From NCBI GenBank assembly GCA_000447245.1, contig AUYT01000001.1:1358001-1422000 (forward strand): a DNA stretch of 64,000 bases, in the 5' to 3' direction. Shown here one piece after another: positions 7,731 to 16,826 of the stretch. Positions within the stretch are counted from its first letter, which is position 1. Each line of letters begins with the position of its first letter. Below the pieces are notes generated by a model. It ran no database searches. It saw only the letters and a program-made list of their open reading frames with translations, and was not told the DNA's origin. A program made the translations under genes and the position numbers. Origin of the DNA: a candidate division Zixibacteria bacterium RBG-1. GTDB lineage: Bacteria; Zixibacteria; MSB-5A5; DSPP01; RBG-1.

Positions 7731-9731
7731 TTAGTTTGAAGTTGTTTCTCCCGGGTTGCTTTCTTCCAAGGGAGTGGAAGTTGGTGCTTCCGGAGCAGGC
7801 GTATCCTCGGTTTTGAGAGCAGCATCCTTGTTAGCCGTGGCGGGAGTTTCCACCTGCGCTTTAGGTTTGGGGGTATGTCGAGCTTGGTATTGTTCCAATT
7901 CCTGTTTGTCCCGGCCCTGGAAGTAAGCTTCAACAGATAATACAATCCTGCGGTCTTTGGTATCAAATTCAGCTACCTTTAAAGGTACGGTTTCTCCGAC
8001 CTGGAATGCTTCCTGGGGTTTGGTTAAATTAGGGATTGCCAAATTCTGGATGGGGATTAAACCCTCCACTTCCGGTTCTATCTCTACAATAACTCCCCGG
8101 TCGAATAATTTGGCTATTCTCCCTTCCAATTCGGTTCCCACCTTATATTTCTGGGCCAGCTGGGGCCAGGGGTCTTCTTTAATTTGTTTATGCCCCAATC
8201 CGACTCTTCGGCTTTCTTTATCAATTCCCAAGATGACCACATCAATGGTGTCTCCTCGTCGGACCACTTCCGAGGGGTGATAAATTCTCTTGGTCCAGGA
8301 TAAATCGGAAATATGCACTAAACCGTCTACTCCGTCTTCAATCTCCACAAAGACCCCGAAATTGGTTAAGTTTCGAACCTTTCCTTTAATTTTGGCACCC
8401 ACCGGGTATCTTTTATCCAGAGTCTGCCAAGGATCTGGTTCCAACTGTTTCAAACCCAAAGAGATTTTCTCGTTGGCTTTATCCACCGACAAAACCATGG
8501 CTTCTACCTCCTGGCCCATAGTCAAAATTTTGGAAGGATGTTTGACATTCTGGGACCAGGACATTTCAGAAATATGGATTAAGCCCTCTACCCCTTTTTC
8601 CAGTTCTACAAAGGCACCATAATCTGTCAAAGAGATAACTTTGCCTCGCATGACTTTCCCCACCGGATATTTTTGCTCCACATTTTCCCAGGGATAAGGA
8701 GTCAACTGCTTTAGGCCCAAAGAAACTCTGCCGGTAGCTTTGTCAAACTCTAAGATCTTGACTTTGATTTTCTCACCTAAGGAAACCATCTCGCTGGGGT
8801 GATTAATTCTTCCCCAGGACATATCCGTAATGTGCAACAGCCCGTCGATTCCGCCTAAATCCACAAACACCCCAAAATCGATAATATTTTTGACGATTCC
8901 CTCTTTAACCTGGCCGGTTTGCAGCTCGGATAGCAGAAGTCCTTTCTGATGCTCTCTTTCTTCTTCCAAAATTATTCTGCGGGAGACCACGATATTTCTT
9001 CTGAGCTTATTGATTTTGATAATCTTGACCTGCATGTTCTGGCCCACCAGTTCATCAAAGTTCGGAATCTGCTTCAAAGAAATTTGAGAACCGGGCAAGA
9101 AGGCCTCCACTCCCAAAACATCAGCCACCATACCGCCTTTGACCCGGCGCACCAGTTTTCCTTCTACGATAGCGCCTTTTTCGTGGGCTTCCCGGACTCT
9201 GTCCCAGACCCGCATAAAGTCCGCTTTTTGTTTGGATAAAACCAGCTGTCCTTCCTGGTCTTCCATGGCTTCCAGGAAAACTTCGATCTCTTCACCCACT
9301 TTTACTTCAGAAGGGTTCGGAAATTCGGAAAGAGAAATTATTCCTTCAGATTTAAATCCCACATCTACAATTACATCTTTTTCAGTAATTCCCAAAATCT
9401 TTCCTTTGATTATTTCTCCTTCTTCCAATTCCTGAAGAGTGTTAGAATACAAAGCTAAAAGATTTTTCTGTTCTTCTTCTGAATACTCGGTTTCCTCAAT
9501 TTGAGGAGGTTTTACCGTCGGATAAATTTTGCGGGGTACAGCCGGGGTTGGTTGTTCAACTACGCTTCCGGTTACTGCTGAGGTAGTTTTGACTGCTTCT
9601 TTTTTTTCTGGTTTTACATCTTTGGCTTTTCTACTTCCTTTGGTTTGAAGTTTGGGCCTATCGCCTCCCGCCTTTTTGGCGGTTTTCGGCTCCTTTTCTG
9701 AAGCCGCTTCGACTTTATTTTTATCCACCAT
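7731..9731 (-). CDS. rpsA: 30S ribosomal protein S1
   Basis: 666 aa with six S1 OB-fold repeats starting near residues 105, 190, 274, 361, 448 and 535, for example GVFVDLGGIDGLLHITDMSW. S1 binds mRNA and helps load it on the 30S subunit. The first 100 residues are a Lys/Ala/Pro-rich extension and the tail (about 610-666) is Pro/Thr/Glu-rich; both are longer than in E. coli S1 (557 aa). AAAGGAGG precedes the start. It is last in the cmk-plsC-rpsA series, a common bacterial arrangement, but has its own promoter at 9784-9811. Confidence 0.95.
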   Translation of the reverse strand: MVDKNKVEAASEKEPKTAKKAGGDRPKLQTKGSRKAKDVKPEKKEAVKTTSAVTGSVVEQPTPAVPRKIYPTVKPPQIEETEYSEEEQKNLLALYSNTLQELEEGEIIKGKILGITEKDVIVDVGFKSEGIISLSEFPNPSEVKVGEEIEVFLEAMEDQEGQLVLSKQKADFMRVWDRVREAHEKGAIVEGKLVRRVKGGMVADVLGVEAFLPGSQISLKQIPNFDELVGQNMQVKIIKINKLRRNIVVSRRIILEEEREHQKGLLLSELQTGQVKEGIVKNIIDFGVFVDLGGIDGLLHITDMSWGRINHPSEMVSLGEKIKVKILEFDKATGRVSLGLKQLTPYPWENVEQKYPVGKVMRGKVISLTDYGAFVELEKGVEGLIHISEMSWSQNVKHPSKILTMGQEVEAMVLSVDKANEKISLGLKQLEPDPWQTLDKRYPVGAKIKGKVRNLTNFGVFVEIEDGVDGLVHISDLSWTKRIYHPSEVVRRGDTIDVVILGIDKESRRVGLGHKQIKEDPWPQLAQKYKVGTELEGRIAKLFDRGVIVEIEPEVEGLIPIQNLAIPNLTKPQEAFQVGETVPLKVAEFDTKDRRIVLSVEAYFQGRDKQELEQYQARHTPKPKAQVETPATANKDAALKTEDTPAPEAPTSTPLEESNPGETTSN

Positions 9732-9783
9732 TCACTTGGTTCCTCCTTTGCTAAAGTTTCCCTTATGGGATCTTAGATATATC

Positions 9784-9811
9784 AATATACGCTTTTTTTC
9801 TTGATAGTCAA
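9784..9811 (-). promoter_or_regulatory. Sigma-70-type promoter of rpsA
   Basis: Minus strand TTGACT (9806-9811), 16-bp spacer, TATATT (9784-9789), in the plsC-rpsA gap. The leader of about 45 nt contains the AAAGGAGG ribosome site. Confidence 0.55.
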
Positions 9812-9821
9812 CCTAAATTAA

Positions 9822-10424
9822 CTACGATTCCAACATTTTTATTCTTTGCAGAATTTCAGCAACTACCAATCTGTATCCTTCTTTATCCTTAGGAACCTGC
9901 TCTAACCAAGTTTTCGGAATCGGGGGGCCAAACTTGACTTCTATGGGCTTGCCGGATAAAAAAGACCTGACAGGTCTTTGGGAATTGGCAATATGGGCTG
10001 GGACTATCGAAACTCCAGCCTCCAGAGCTAATTTCCCCACCCCTAATTTTGGGGGCAGAAGTTTAGCCCTTAAGTTTCGGGTCCCTTCCGGAAAGACCAG
10101 GAGGGCTTTACCCTGGTTTAGAATATCCAGAGATTCAATCAAGGCCTGGCGGTCAATCACGTTTCTTTTGATGGGTATGGCATTTACCGACCTCAGGAAA
10201 GAACCGAAAGGTTTGAATTTGAATAATTCCCATTTGGCCAGATAATGCACTTCCCGGGGTGTACAACTTCCCAAAATAGGGGGGTCAAAATAGGAGATGT
10301 GGTTGGAAGCAATAATGACTCCGCCCTCGGTCGGAATATTTTCCCATCCGCTGATTTTCCCCATTTTAAAAAATTTGAGAGCATTTCTAATCCCAATCCA
10401 GGCTAAATAGTAATGCCATTTCAT
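9822..10424 (-). CDS. plsC: 1-acylglycerol-3-phosphate acyltransferase
   Basis: 200 aa membrane-associated acyltransferase that makes phosphatidic acid from lysophosphatidic acid. The catalytic HX4D is NHISYFD (His42, Asp47) and the glycerophosphate-binding FPEGTRN lies at 111-117. Further family blocks follow, including VPAHI. It overlaps cmk by 4 bp, so translation is probably coupled. The short length is normal for the cmk-linked PlsC type. Confidence 0.93.
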   Translation of the reverse strand: MKWHYYLAWIGIRNALKFFKMGKISGWENIPTEGGVIIASNHISYFDPPILGSCTPREVHYLAKWELFKFKPFGSFLRSVNAIPIKRNVIDRQALIESLDILNQGKALLVFPEGTRNLRAKLLPPKLGVGKLALEAGVSIVPAHIANSQRPVRSFLSGKPIEVKFGPPIPKTWLEQVPKDKEGYRLVVAEILQRIKMLES

Positions 10425-11119
10425 GCCGGAAATTTCTGCTTAAATATGCTTAAGATGCGGTCTACCTGTTCTGAAATGGTCAGATTGGTGGTGTCAATTA
10501 TTACCGCATCTGGGCTGATTTTCAGGGGGCTGGCTTTGCGGGACTGGTCCAGTTTATCTCTCAATCTGATTAATTGGGCTTGCTCTTTCAGAGTTGTTCT
10601 GGTCTTCCGCTTTAGCTGTCTATATTTTCTAACTGCCCTGGTATTTAAATCGGCTTTCAGAAAGATTTTCAAATCGGCTTTGGGAAAAACTACCGTGGTG
10701 GTATCGCGACCTTCTATCACAAGGTTTCTGTTTTTAGCAAATGCTCTTTGTTTTTTCACCATAATTTTACGGACCGCTTTATGCTTGGATAGAACCGATA
10801 CCAATCTGTTCACCTCGTTCGAATTGATTTTATCAGTTACGTCCTTACCGTCTAAAAATATTTTGTTTTTCCCGCGAAAAATCTTAAAATCTATTTTTGT
10901 ATTCAAAGCCAGTTTTTTCATTTGTTGCGGGTTAGCCACATCCAGATTCTGCTGGATGGCTTTCCAGGTTAGAGCCCTATACATAGCACCGGTGTCTAAG
11001 TAAAAGAAGCGTAATTTCTGGGCTAAAATTTTGGCAGTGGTACTTTTGCCGGAACCGGCTGGTCCATCAATGGCAATTACATATTTTTTGGGCTTAACTT
11101 TCACCTTGGGGCTGGTCAA
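10421..11119 (-). CDS. cmk: Cytidylate kinase
   Basis: 232 aa from TTG 11119; GTG 11104 is an equally good start, as neither has a clear ribosome site and the longer form overlaps scpB by 26 bp. The P-loop GPAGSGKST (19-27) opens the protein and IEGRDTTTVVFP is the typical NMP-binding segment. It phosphorylates CMP and dCMP. Its place between scpB and plsC-rpsA is conserved in many bacteria. Confidence 0.94.
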   Translation of the reverse strand: MTSPKVKVKPKKYVIAIDGPAGSGKSTTAKILAQKLRFFYLDTGAMYRALTWKAIQQNLDVANPQQMKKLALNTKIDFKIFRGKNKIFLDGKDVTDKINSNEVNRLVSVLSKHKAVRKIMVKKQRAFAKNRNLVIEGRDTTTVVFPKADLKIFLKADLNTRAVRKYRQLKRKTRTTLKEQAQLIRLRDKLDQSRKASPLKISPDAVIIDTTNLTISEQVDRILSIFKQKFPA

Positions 11120-11738
11120 ATACCCGGTTGGGTGCTTCCAAATTCTCCAATACTAAAGGAGATTCTAAAACTTTCTCCAAGTTTAATTCGTCTCTAGCGC
11201 TTACACCTTCCGCTTCCAGAACAGTTTTCAATTCCTCTAATTGAGGCAGTTCTTTCAGGTCATTGATTCCAAAAAAGCTCAAGAATTTTTCAGTGGTCTG
11301 ATACAAAAGAGGTCTTCCGGGTGATTTTTCTCTGCCTTTGATTTCAATCAAATCCCTTTCCAAAAGAGTTTTCAAAGTACCGTCACTTTGAACACCCCGG
11401 ATTTTATCAATCTCGCCTTTAACTATCGGTTGCCGATAAGCCACAATGGCCAAAGTCTCCAAAGCCGGCCGAGAAAGTCTCTGCCAGCGGGTCTTTTCCC
11501 ACAGATTTTCAATCCACAGAGCGTATTCGGGCAAGGTATAAACCTGGAAACCGCCGGCAATTTCTCTGATTCTGAAAGCATGTTCGTTATCAGTATATTT
11601 TTGGTTCAGCTGGTCAATTATGGCTTTGACCTGCTCCGGCGAAACAAAAGTGAGCACCCCGGATATTTTTTCTGAAGCTAAGGGTTCGTCCGTGGAAAAA
11701 AGCAGGGCTTCCACGATTTTGTCAAAGTTATTTTCCAT
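11094..11738 (-). CDS. scpB: Segregation and condensation protein B
   Basis: 214 aa. Two winged-helix domains of the ScpB family: IVEALLFSTDEPL at the N-terminus and ETLAIVAYRQPIVKGEIDKI with RGV in the second. ScpB binds ScpA and the SMC ATPase to form the bacterial condensin that compacts and segregates the chromosome. It follows scpA after 12 bp. The C-terminal 45 residues are acidic and weakly conserved. Confidence 0.95.
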   Translation of the reverse strand: MENNFDKIVEALLFSTDEPLASEKISGVLTFVSPEQVKAIIDQLNQKYTDNEHAFRIREIAGGFQVYTLPEYALWIENLWEKTRWQRLSRPALETLAIVAYRQPIVKGEIDKIRGVQSDGTLKTLLERDLIEIKGREKSPGRPLLYQTTEKFLSFFGINDLKELPQLEELKTVLEAEGVSARDELNLEKVLESPLVLENLEAPNRVFDQPQGES

Positions 11739-11750
11739 CCCCTCCTCCTT

Positions 11751-12500
11751 TTAACTTTTTTCGACCCAGATGGGGTCGAAAAGTTTCTTCTGCAAAATCA
11801 AAATCTTTTTGGTCCTGACCAGCTCTAATATAGCCAAAAAAGTCACGATGGCCACCAATCTTATGGGATTATCCTTAAATAAGTCCTCCAGCAGGACTTT
11901 TTTCTGGTTTTCCAGATAACTCAAAATATGTTCGATTCGCTCGTCGACCGTTATATCGGGATAATTTACCTCATGAAAAGTTTCTCTGGAGGTTCTCTCC
12001 AACACCTGTTTGAAGACCGCCAGTAAATCATACAAGCCGACTTTTGTCAGCTCAACTTCGACTTTATGATTATCCTTTCCATAATAGATACTGCAGGGAT
12101 AATACTGCATCTCCTGCTTTTCCCTGGCTTCTAAAATTCCGGTCACTTCCTTGAATTTTTTGTATTCCAATAGAGCGGCTACTAATTCTTGTCGGGGGTC
12201 AAACTCCTCTTGGTCTTTGGGTTTGGGTAAAAGCAGCTGGGCTTTGATTCTCATTAAAGACGCCGCCATCACGATAAATTCTCCGGCCACTTCCAAATCC
12301 AGAACCTCCATTAATTCAATGTATTCTAAATACTGTTTGGTGATTTGGGCAATCGGTATATCATAAATATCAATCTCATTTTTCTTGATTAAATAAAATA
12401 GCAAATCCAGAGGACCTTCGAAGTTCTCTATCTTGATAGAGTAACCCGGTTTCTGATTGGTTTCGGTCGAGAAATTTTCCAAGTTTTCCATTTTATTCAA
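11751..12500 (-). CDS. scpA: Segregation and condensation protein A
   Basis: 249 aa kleisin subunit of the SMC-ScpAB complex. The start YSIKIENFEGPLDLLFYLIK is diagnostic, followed by EIDIYDIPIAQIT and the acidic linker, and the C-terminal winged helix at about 205-245 binds the SMC head. Its start overlaps trpS by 8 bp, and it precedes scpB. No smc gene is in the window. Confidence 0.95.
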   Translation of the reverse strand: MNKMENLENFSTETNQKPGYSIKIENFEGPLDLLFYLIKKNEIDIYDIPIAQITKQYLEYIELMEVLDLEVAGEFIVMAASLMRIKAQLLLPKPKDQEEFDPRQELVAALLEYKKFKEVTGILEAREKQEMQYYPCSIYYGKDNHKVEVELTKVGLYDLLAVFKQVLERTSRETFHEVNYPDITVDERIEHILSYLENQKKVLLEDLFKDNPIRLVAIVTFLAILELVRTKKILILQKKLFDPIWVEKS

Positions 12501-13464
12501 GTTTCATGGCTTTTCTAACATCCTGCATAGTTGCCTGGGCCCTAGCCCGGGCTCTTTTTTCTCCATTTTCTAATACCTGCTTCACCTTGTCCGGGCTCTT
12601 TTCTAACTCTTTTCTTTTGGCTCTAATCGGAGCTAAATTAGAATTAATATGGGAAGCTAACATTTTCTTACAATCTACGCAACCTAATTCTCCAGAAGTG
12701 CAACCTTTGTATATTTCTTGATAATTGCTGTTGTAGATTTGGTGCAAGGAATAAACCGGACAGATTTCCGGGCGACCCTTATCCCCTTTGTAAATTTTCT
12801 GGGGGTCGGTAATCATTTTCATGACCTTTTTTTCAGTTTCCTCCGGAGAATCAGCGATGGCAATATCATTATTGTAGGACTTACTCATTTTTCTTCCGTC
12901 GATTCCGGGGACTACCGCAAATTTGGTCAGAAGCACATCCGGCTCCGGAAAAACATTGCCATAGATATGATTGAACCTACGGGCAACTTCTCTGGTCAAT
13001 TCAATATGGGGTAATTGATCTTTCCCGACTGGGACGTAATTAGCTTTGTATAGCAAAATATCTGCGGCCTGCAGTAAAGGATAACCTAAAAAGCCGTAAC
13101 TATCTAAATTTAATTCTACCGATTTTTCTTTATAGGAGGGGACCCTTTCTAACCAGGGGATGGGAACGATCATGGATAAAAGTAAAAACAGCTCGGCATG
13201 CTCTTTGACATGGGATTGGACAAATACGGCACATTTGTCCGGGTCTAAACCGCTGGCTAAATAATCCACCGCCATCTGGAAAATTCGCTCCTTCAAATCC
13301 TGGGTGTGGTCAAAATCGGAAGTCAGGGAATGCCAGTCCACAATGCACAGATACATTTCATAGTTATCCTGCAAAGATACCCAGTTTCGTAAAGCCCCCT
13401 CTAAATTCCCTAAGTGAAGTTTTCCGGTGGGCTGCATCCCCGACAAGACGATGGGCTTACCCAA
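12493..13464 (-). CDS. trpS: Tryptophanyl-tRNA synthetase
   Basis: 323 aa class I synthetase charging tRNA-Trp. The HIGH-like motif is KLHLGN near residue 16 and KMSKS appears as GRKMSKSYNN. The C-terminal region contains CTSGELGCVDCKKML with three cysteines, seen in many compact TrpRS. It heads the scpA-scpB-cmk group, overlapping scpA by 8 bp. Confidence 0.95.
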   Translation of the reverse strand: MGKPIVLSGMQPTGKLHLGNLEGALRNWVSLQDNYEMYLCIVDWHSLTSDFDHTQDLKERIFQMAVDYLASGLDPDKCAVFVQSHVKEHAELFLLLSMIVPIPWLERVPSYKEKSVELNLDSYGFLGYPLLQAADILLYKANYVPVGKDQLPHIELTREVARRFNHIYGNVFPEPDVLLTKFAVVPGIDGRKMSKSYNNDIAIADSPEETEKKVMKMITDPQKIYKGDKGRPEICPVYSLHQIYNSNYQEIYKGCTSGELGCVDCKKMLASHINSNLAPIRAKRKELEKSPDKVKQVLENGEKRARARAQATMQDVRKAMKLE

Positions 13465-13496
13465 GAACTTGCTCCTTGACTTTTTTGGTCAGACCT

Positions 13497-14033
13497 CTAA
13501 TCATACATTCCAGGGTCGAATCGAGCTTGTAACTTTTTTAAATATTCAATTTCACTTTCAGTCAGCTTTAATTCGATGATTTTATTCCTTAGGAAGGCGT
13601 CTATCTCCTGCTTTGCGTTCTCTCTATCTTCGGCCATGTGTATTTCAAAACTAACGCCGTCTATTAGACGTTTCTCCATACAGTCATTTTTGCTTCTATG
13701 GTCATACAGATATTTAAAATAGCCCTTGAAATTCTTATGAAATATCTCCCTTCCAATATCCCAATAAGCCTCTCCTACATAACCGTCAGCTACTTGACAA
13801 ATTGAATCCAAGGCCTCGATATATTTCATTTCATTATTGTTGACAAATTTATATGTTAATGAATCAAGTAAATCTAAAACACAATTATCATTTCCTAAGA
13901 TTATTTTGTCTGCATTCCTTTCAATTACATCTAGATTCCCGTCAATATTCTTTAAAATCTCACAAGCATCGATTTTCTGCATTTTCTTATCAGAATAACG
14001 ATATTGGGAGTGACAACTCAAAATAGAGACCAT
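13497..14033 (-). CDS. Uncharacterised lipoprotein-like protein, start uncertain
   Basis: 178 aa from ATG 14033, no recognised domain; mostly charged and helical. From that ATG the protein begins MVSILSC, half of a signal sequence. The same frame continues upstream with no stop to 14088 and encodes TYRLLVLIVLMVSILSC, a good lipoprotein signal with lipobox ILSC. No ATG, GTG or TTG exists in that extension. An ATA codon at 14064-14066 sits just after a GGGGGG run (14070-14075) that could act as ribosome site. Either a rare AUA/AUU start is used, or there is an indel in the G run, or the gene is damaged. It follows the HNH gene closely. Confidence 0.55.
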   Translation of the reverse strand: MVSILSCHSQYRYSDKKMQKIDACEILKNIDGNLDVIERNADKIILGNDNCVLDLLDSLTYKFVNNNEMKYIEALDSICQVADGYVGEAYWDIGREIFHKNFKGYFKYLYDHRSKNDCMEKRLIDGVSFEIHMAEDRENAKQEIDAFLRNKIIELKLTESEIEYLKKLQARFDPGMYD

Positions 14034-14082
14034 TAAAACTATTAATACTAATAGCCGGTAAGTTATTTTCCCCCCTTGAGTT

Positions 14083-14595
14083 CTAATCTAAAAATAGATA
14101 CCTCCTCCAGCGGTCATCTGAAATCCCGATGAAATGCTGAATAAAAGTAATCTGGTTGGGTTTCTTGGGGACTTTCAGAAGTTTAAAGCCGGCTTTTTCC
14201 GGGGCCCGGTCTCCTTTGAGATTATTACATTTAATACAGGCACAGACCAGATTTTCCCAGGTATCTTTACCGCCATAGATTTTGGGAACCACATGGTCCA
14301 CCGTCATGGGAGCCCGGGTTTCAGCACAATATTGGCATCTATGCCCATCCCGCTTGATGATATTTTTCCGGGACAGGATAATGTTCTTGGGGGGAACTTT
14401 GACGTAGAAATCTAATTTGACCACGCTGGGGACAGGGATGAAACTGGATATAGAACGAACCTTGACTCCGTCGTTATTCTCCACAATCTCGGCTTTCCCC
14501 AAAAATACCAGAACCACCGCTCGCCTCACCGAACAGACCGAGAGCGGCTCATAATTTCGATTTAAGACTAAAACCGGCTGATTCAGTAAACTCAT
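14083..14595 (-). CDS. HNH endonuclease family protein
   Basis: 170 aa. A compact HNH fold occupies about 90-150: GHRCQYC, then TVDHVVPKIYGGKDTWENL and CIKCNNLKGDR. The two CxxC pairs bind structural zinc and DHV plus the Asn/His that follow form the nuclease centre. The N-terminal half (QPVLVLNRNYEPLSVCSVRRA) is typical of a widespread chromosomal HNH family of unknown biological role, common next to housekeeping genes. It is not obviously linked to a restriction or defence system here. A terminator for ctpA lies just upstream, so it starts a new transcript. Confidence 0.85.
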   Translation of the reverse strand: MSLLNQPVLVLNRNYEPLSVCSVRRAVVLVFLGKAEIVENNDGVKVRSISSFIPVPSVVKLDFYVKVPPKNIILSRKNIIKRDGHRCQYCAETRAPMTVDHVVPKIYGGKDTWENLVCACIKCNNLKGDRAPEKAGFKLLKVPKKPNQITFIQHFIGISDDRWRRYLFLD

Positions 14596-14666
14596 ATCTA
14601 ATCTCTTATAGCTAAATAATTTATCGTCAAAAACCCTTTTGTCAACCTTTTTCCATTAAAGAAAAA

Positions 14667-14689
14667 AGCCGAGAGGTACCCGGCTTTAA
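14667..14689 (-). terminator. Rho-independent terminator after ctpA
   Basis: On the minus strand AAAGCCG and CGGCTTT form a stem around a short loop, followed by TTTTTTC. It lies 80 bp past the ctpA stop codon. Confidence 0.75.
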
Positions 14690-14770
14690 CCTAATACGAT
14701 GAAATATTAGAAATATCTTGATTTTTTTTATACTTCTAAGCGATAGATTTATACTACAACTGAAGACTAA

Positions 14771-16507
14771 TCACCCCTTTAAAATTTTGCGGTAGTCGTT
14801 TTTACCGGATAAAATTTCCAGAGCTTTTTTGACTCTGGCATCACCCTTCAGGACTACCTCTTCGTAGTAACCTTTTTCTCCGTACAGTTTGGTCAAAATA
14901 TCCCGCTTGATTGAGCGTTTAATATAATCCTGGCTCTTGTCAAAATCCAGCTCCTTATTGTGCGCAATCAGCTCTCTTAAATTGGCTAAGGCAGATTGGT
15001 AGAACTCCAATTTCTCTTCTCTTTTTACCACTTCTTCCAGAGTGTCCAGATAAATCTCCTCCGGGGTTTTATAATCAAACTTTTTATCTTTTATAAATTC
15101 TTTAAACTCCGCTAAAACCTGCTCATCTGCTTCAAAAGTTTTGGGGATATCTTTGTGATTGGAAGTGTACTTGACGGCGAAATCAAAAAACAGCTGTTTT
15201 CTTTCTAAGTTTATTTCCATGGGCTGAAGCATCTCATTGGCCAGCACGACATCGGGCACAATGCCTCCGCCCCCGTAAACTATTCTACCGGAGTTGGTAA
15301 AAAACATTTCCGGACTCTCTTCAGTGCTGGAAGTATCCGGATTTTCAGTTTCCTCCTCCGTCAAAAAGTCCAAGTTCTTCTTAGATCTTTCCGGTTTTTG
15401 GATACAGCGTCCGCTGGGGATATAATATTTGGCGGTGGTCAGTTTCAGCGTGATTTCATCAGACATTTCGTATAATTGCTGTACCAACCCCTTTCCAAAG
15501 GTGGTATCACCGATGACTACTCCTCTATCCCAATCCTGAATGGCACCGGCCACAATCTCAGAAGCAGAAGCGGTTTGAGCATCTACCAAAACCACCAAGG
15601 GTCCTTCGGAATAAACCGGTTCGCCCTGGGAAAAGAATTTTTTCTCCTGGTCGTCTGTACGACCCTGAGTGTAAACCAAGAGTTTATTTTTCCCTAAAAA
15701 CAGACTGGCCACTTGAACTGCCTGATTCAAAAGACCGCCTCCGTTCCAGCGCAAGTCAAAAATCAGACCATCTATATTTTGCTCTTTCAAACTCTTGATG
15801 GCCTCTTTTAATTCTTTGGTGGCATCTTCCGAAAAAGTGGAAAGCCGGACATAACCGATTTTCCCCTGGGGTGAAGGGATTACACCGTAAAAAGGGACTG
15901 ACTTTAGTTGAATCACATCCCGTTTAATTTTATATTCCAAACCCTCACCTGATCCCTCTCTTTGGATTTTCAAAGTTACTTCCGTTCCCTTGGGTCCTCT
16001 CATCAGACGGGAAGCGTCCTCGGTGGTCATTCCTTTGGTGGGCTTGCCATCGATTTCAACTATCCGGTCTCCGGCCTGAATCCCCATTCTAAAGGCCGGG
16101 GTTCCCTCCATAGGTGATATTACGGTTATCCATCCATCCCGGCTGTCTATGGACATTCCCAACCCTTCATATTTGCCATGGGTGGATTCCATTAATCTGT
16201 CATAGGCTTTTTTCTCCAGCATATCCGAAAAAGGGTCTAAAACCTGCAACATTCCCTTGATACCGGCATAAATCATTTTCTTGGGGTCGACCTCTTCCAC
16301 ATATTTAGAGTTGATATGCCAGGCAATATTGTCAAAAAGCTTGGCATAAGCATAGATGTTCCCGGGAGTGGCTTCTGAGGTAGTGGAAGTTGCTACGCTT
16401 TTGGGGTCAGCCTGGGTCTGTCCAACTACCCAGATGACCACTAAAACCACCAAAGCCAAAAAGACGATTCCTAAACCGGAAAACCTTTTAAAATTGAACC
16501 TGCTCAT
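14771..16507 (-). CDS. C-terminal processing peptidase, S41 family
   Basis: 578 aa periplasmic protease anchored by an N-terminal helix (about 14-30). A PDZ domain (about 110-195) selects substrate C-termini. The Ser/Lys dyad is Ser316 in TASASEIVAGA and Lys339 in GDTTFGKGLVQ. The C-terminal 150 residues are helical and charged, as in the long Prc/CtpA forms, which are often built around a regulatory partner. It is a single-gene unit: promoter near 16604-16631 and terminator at 14667-14689. Confidence 0.93.
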   Translation of the reverse strand: MSRFNFKRFSGLGIVFLALVVLVVIWVVGQTQADPKSVATSTTSEATPGNIYAYAKLFDNIAWHINSKYVEEVDPKKMIYAGIKGMLQVLDPFSDMLEKKAYDRLMESTHGKYEGLGMSIDSRDGWITVISPMEGTPAFRMGIQAGDRIVEIDGKPTKGMTTEDASRLMRGPKGTEVTLKIQREGSGEGLEYKIKRDVIQLKSVPFYGVIPSPQGKIGYVRLSTFSEDATKELKEAIKSLKEQNIDGLIFDLRWNGGGLLNQAVQVASLFLGKNKLLVYTQGRTDDQEKKFFSQGEPVYSEGPLVVLVDAQTASASEIVAGAIQDWDRGVVIGDTTFGKGLVQQLYEMSDEITLKLTTAKYYIPSGRCIQKPERSKKNLDFLTEEETENPDTSSTEESPEMFFTNSGRIVYGGGGIVPDVVLANEMLQPMEINLERKQLFFDFAVKYTSNHKDIPKTFEADEQVLAEFKEFIKDKKFDYKTPEEIYLDTLEEVVKREEKLEFYQSALANLRELIAHNKELDFDKSQDYIKRSIKRDILTKLYGEKGYYEEVVLKGDARVKKALEILSGKNDYRKILKG

Positions 16508-16603
16508 CTTTCCTCCACCCTGTCTAAAATTCGGTTTTTATGTTCATTTTTTGAGCATCACTTTTTACAGCGTTCTATAACTATGATACGTTTTTTCATT
16601 TCA

Positions 16604-16631
16604 AATTTAATAAAAATCTGCAGTTTGTCAA
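16604..16631 (-). promoter_or_regulatory. Probable sigma-70-type promoter of ctpA
   Basis: Minus strand TTGACA (16626-16631), 16 bp, TAAATT (16604-16609), about 100 bp upstream of the start. The same hexamers and spacing occur before the MetE-like pair. Confidence 0.45.
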
Positions 16632-16775
16632 TATACTAAATTGCCTGGAAGCCTTTATTTTTGGGGCTGAATTTGAGGGTCCTTTTGTTTCACCTGCAAG
16701 AAATACCTCTGCTCAAGCAAGGCTTAAGTATGACAAAGTGAAATTCTGTAATTCACACACTATTTAGACAAAAAG
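16632..16775. other. Non-coding gap
   Basis: Part of the 319-bp gap between ctpA and the next gene. Apart from the ctpA promoter on one side and a hairpin on the other I see no coding frame, RNA gene or repeat here. Confidence 0.5.
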
Positions 16776-16802
16776 AACAGCCAGAAGTTTACTTTAGCTG
16801 TT
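16776..16802 (-). terminator. Probable terminator of the secreted-protein operon
   Basis: Minus strand AACAGC ... GCTGTT with an inner AAGT/ACTT pairing, followed by CTTTTTG, 25 bp after the stop codon at 16827. Confidence 0.5.
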
Positions 16803-16826
16803 GAAAAATCTCAGCTACGCTGTAGC

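Noticed and set aside
7718-7966. 82-codon frame within the end of rpsA
   Set aside because: It overlaps the rpsA tail in another frame and has the composition of a shadow of a Pro/Thr/Glu-rich region; no ribosome site.
14596-14660. TTGACA near 14645 (minus) as promoter of the HNH gene
   Set aside because: No acceptable -10 hexamer at 16-18 bp spacing.
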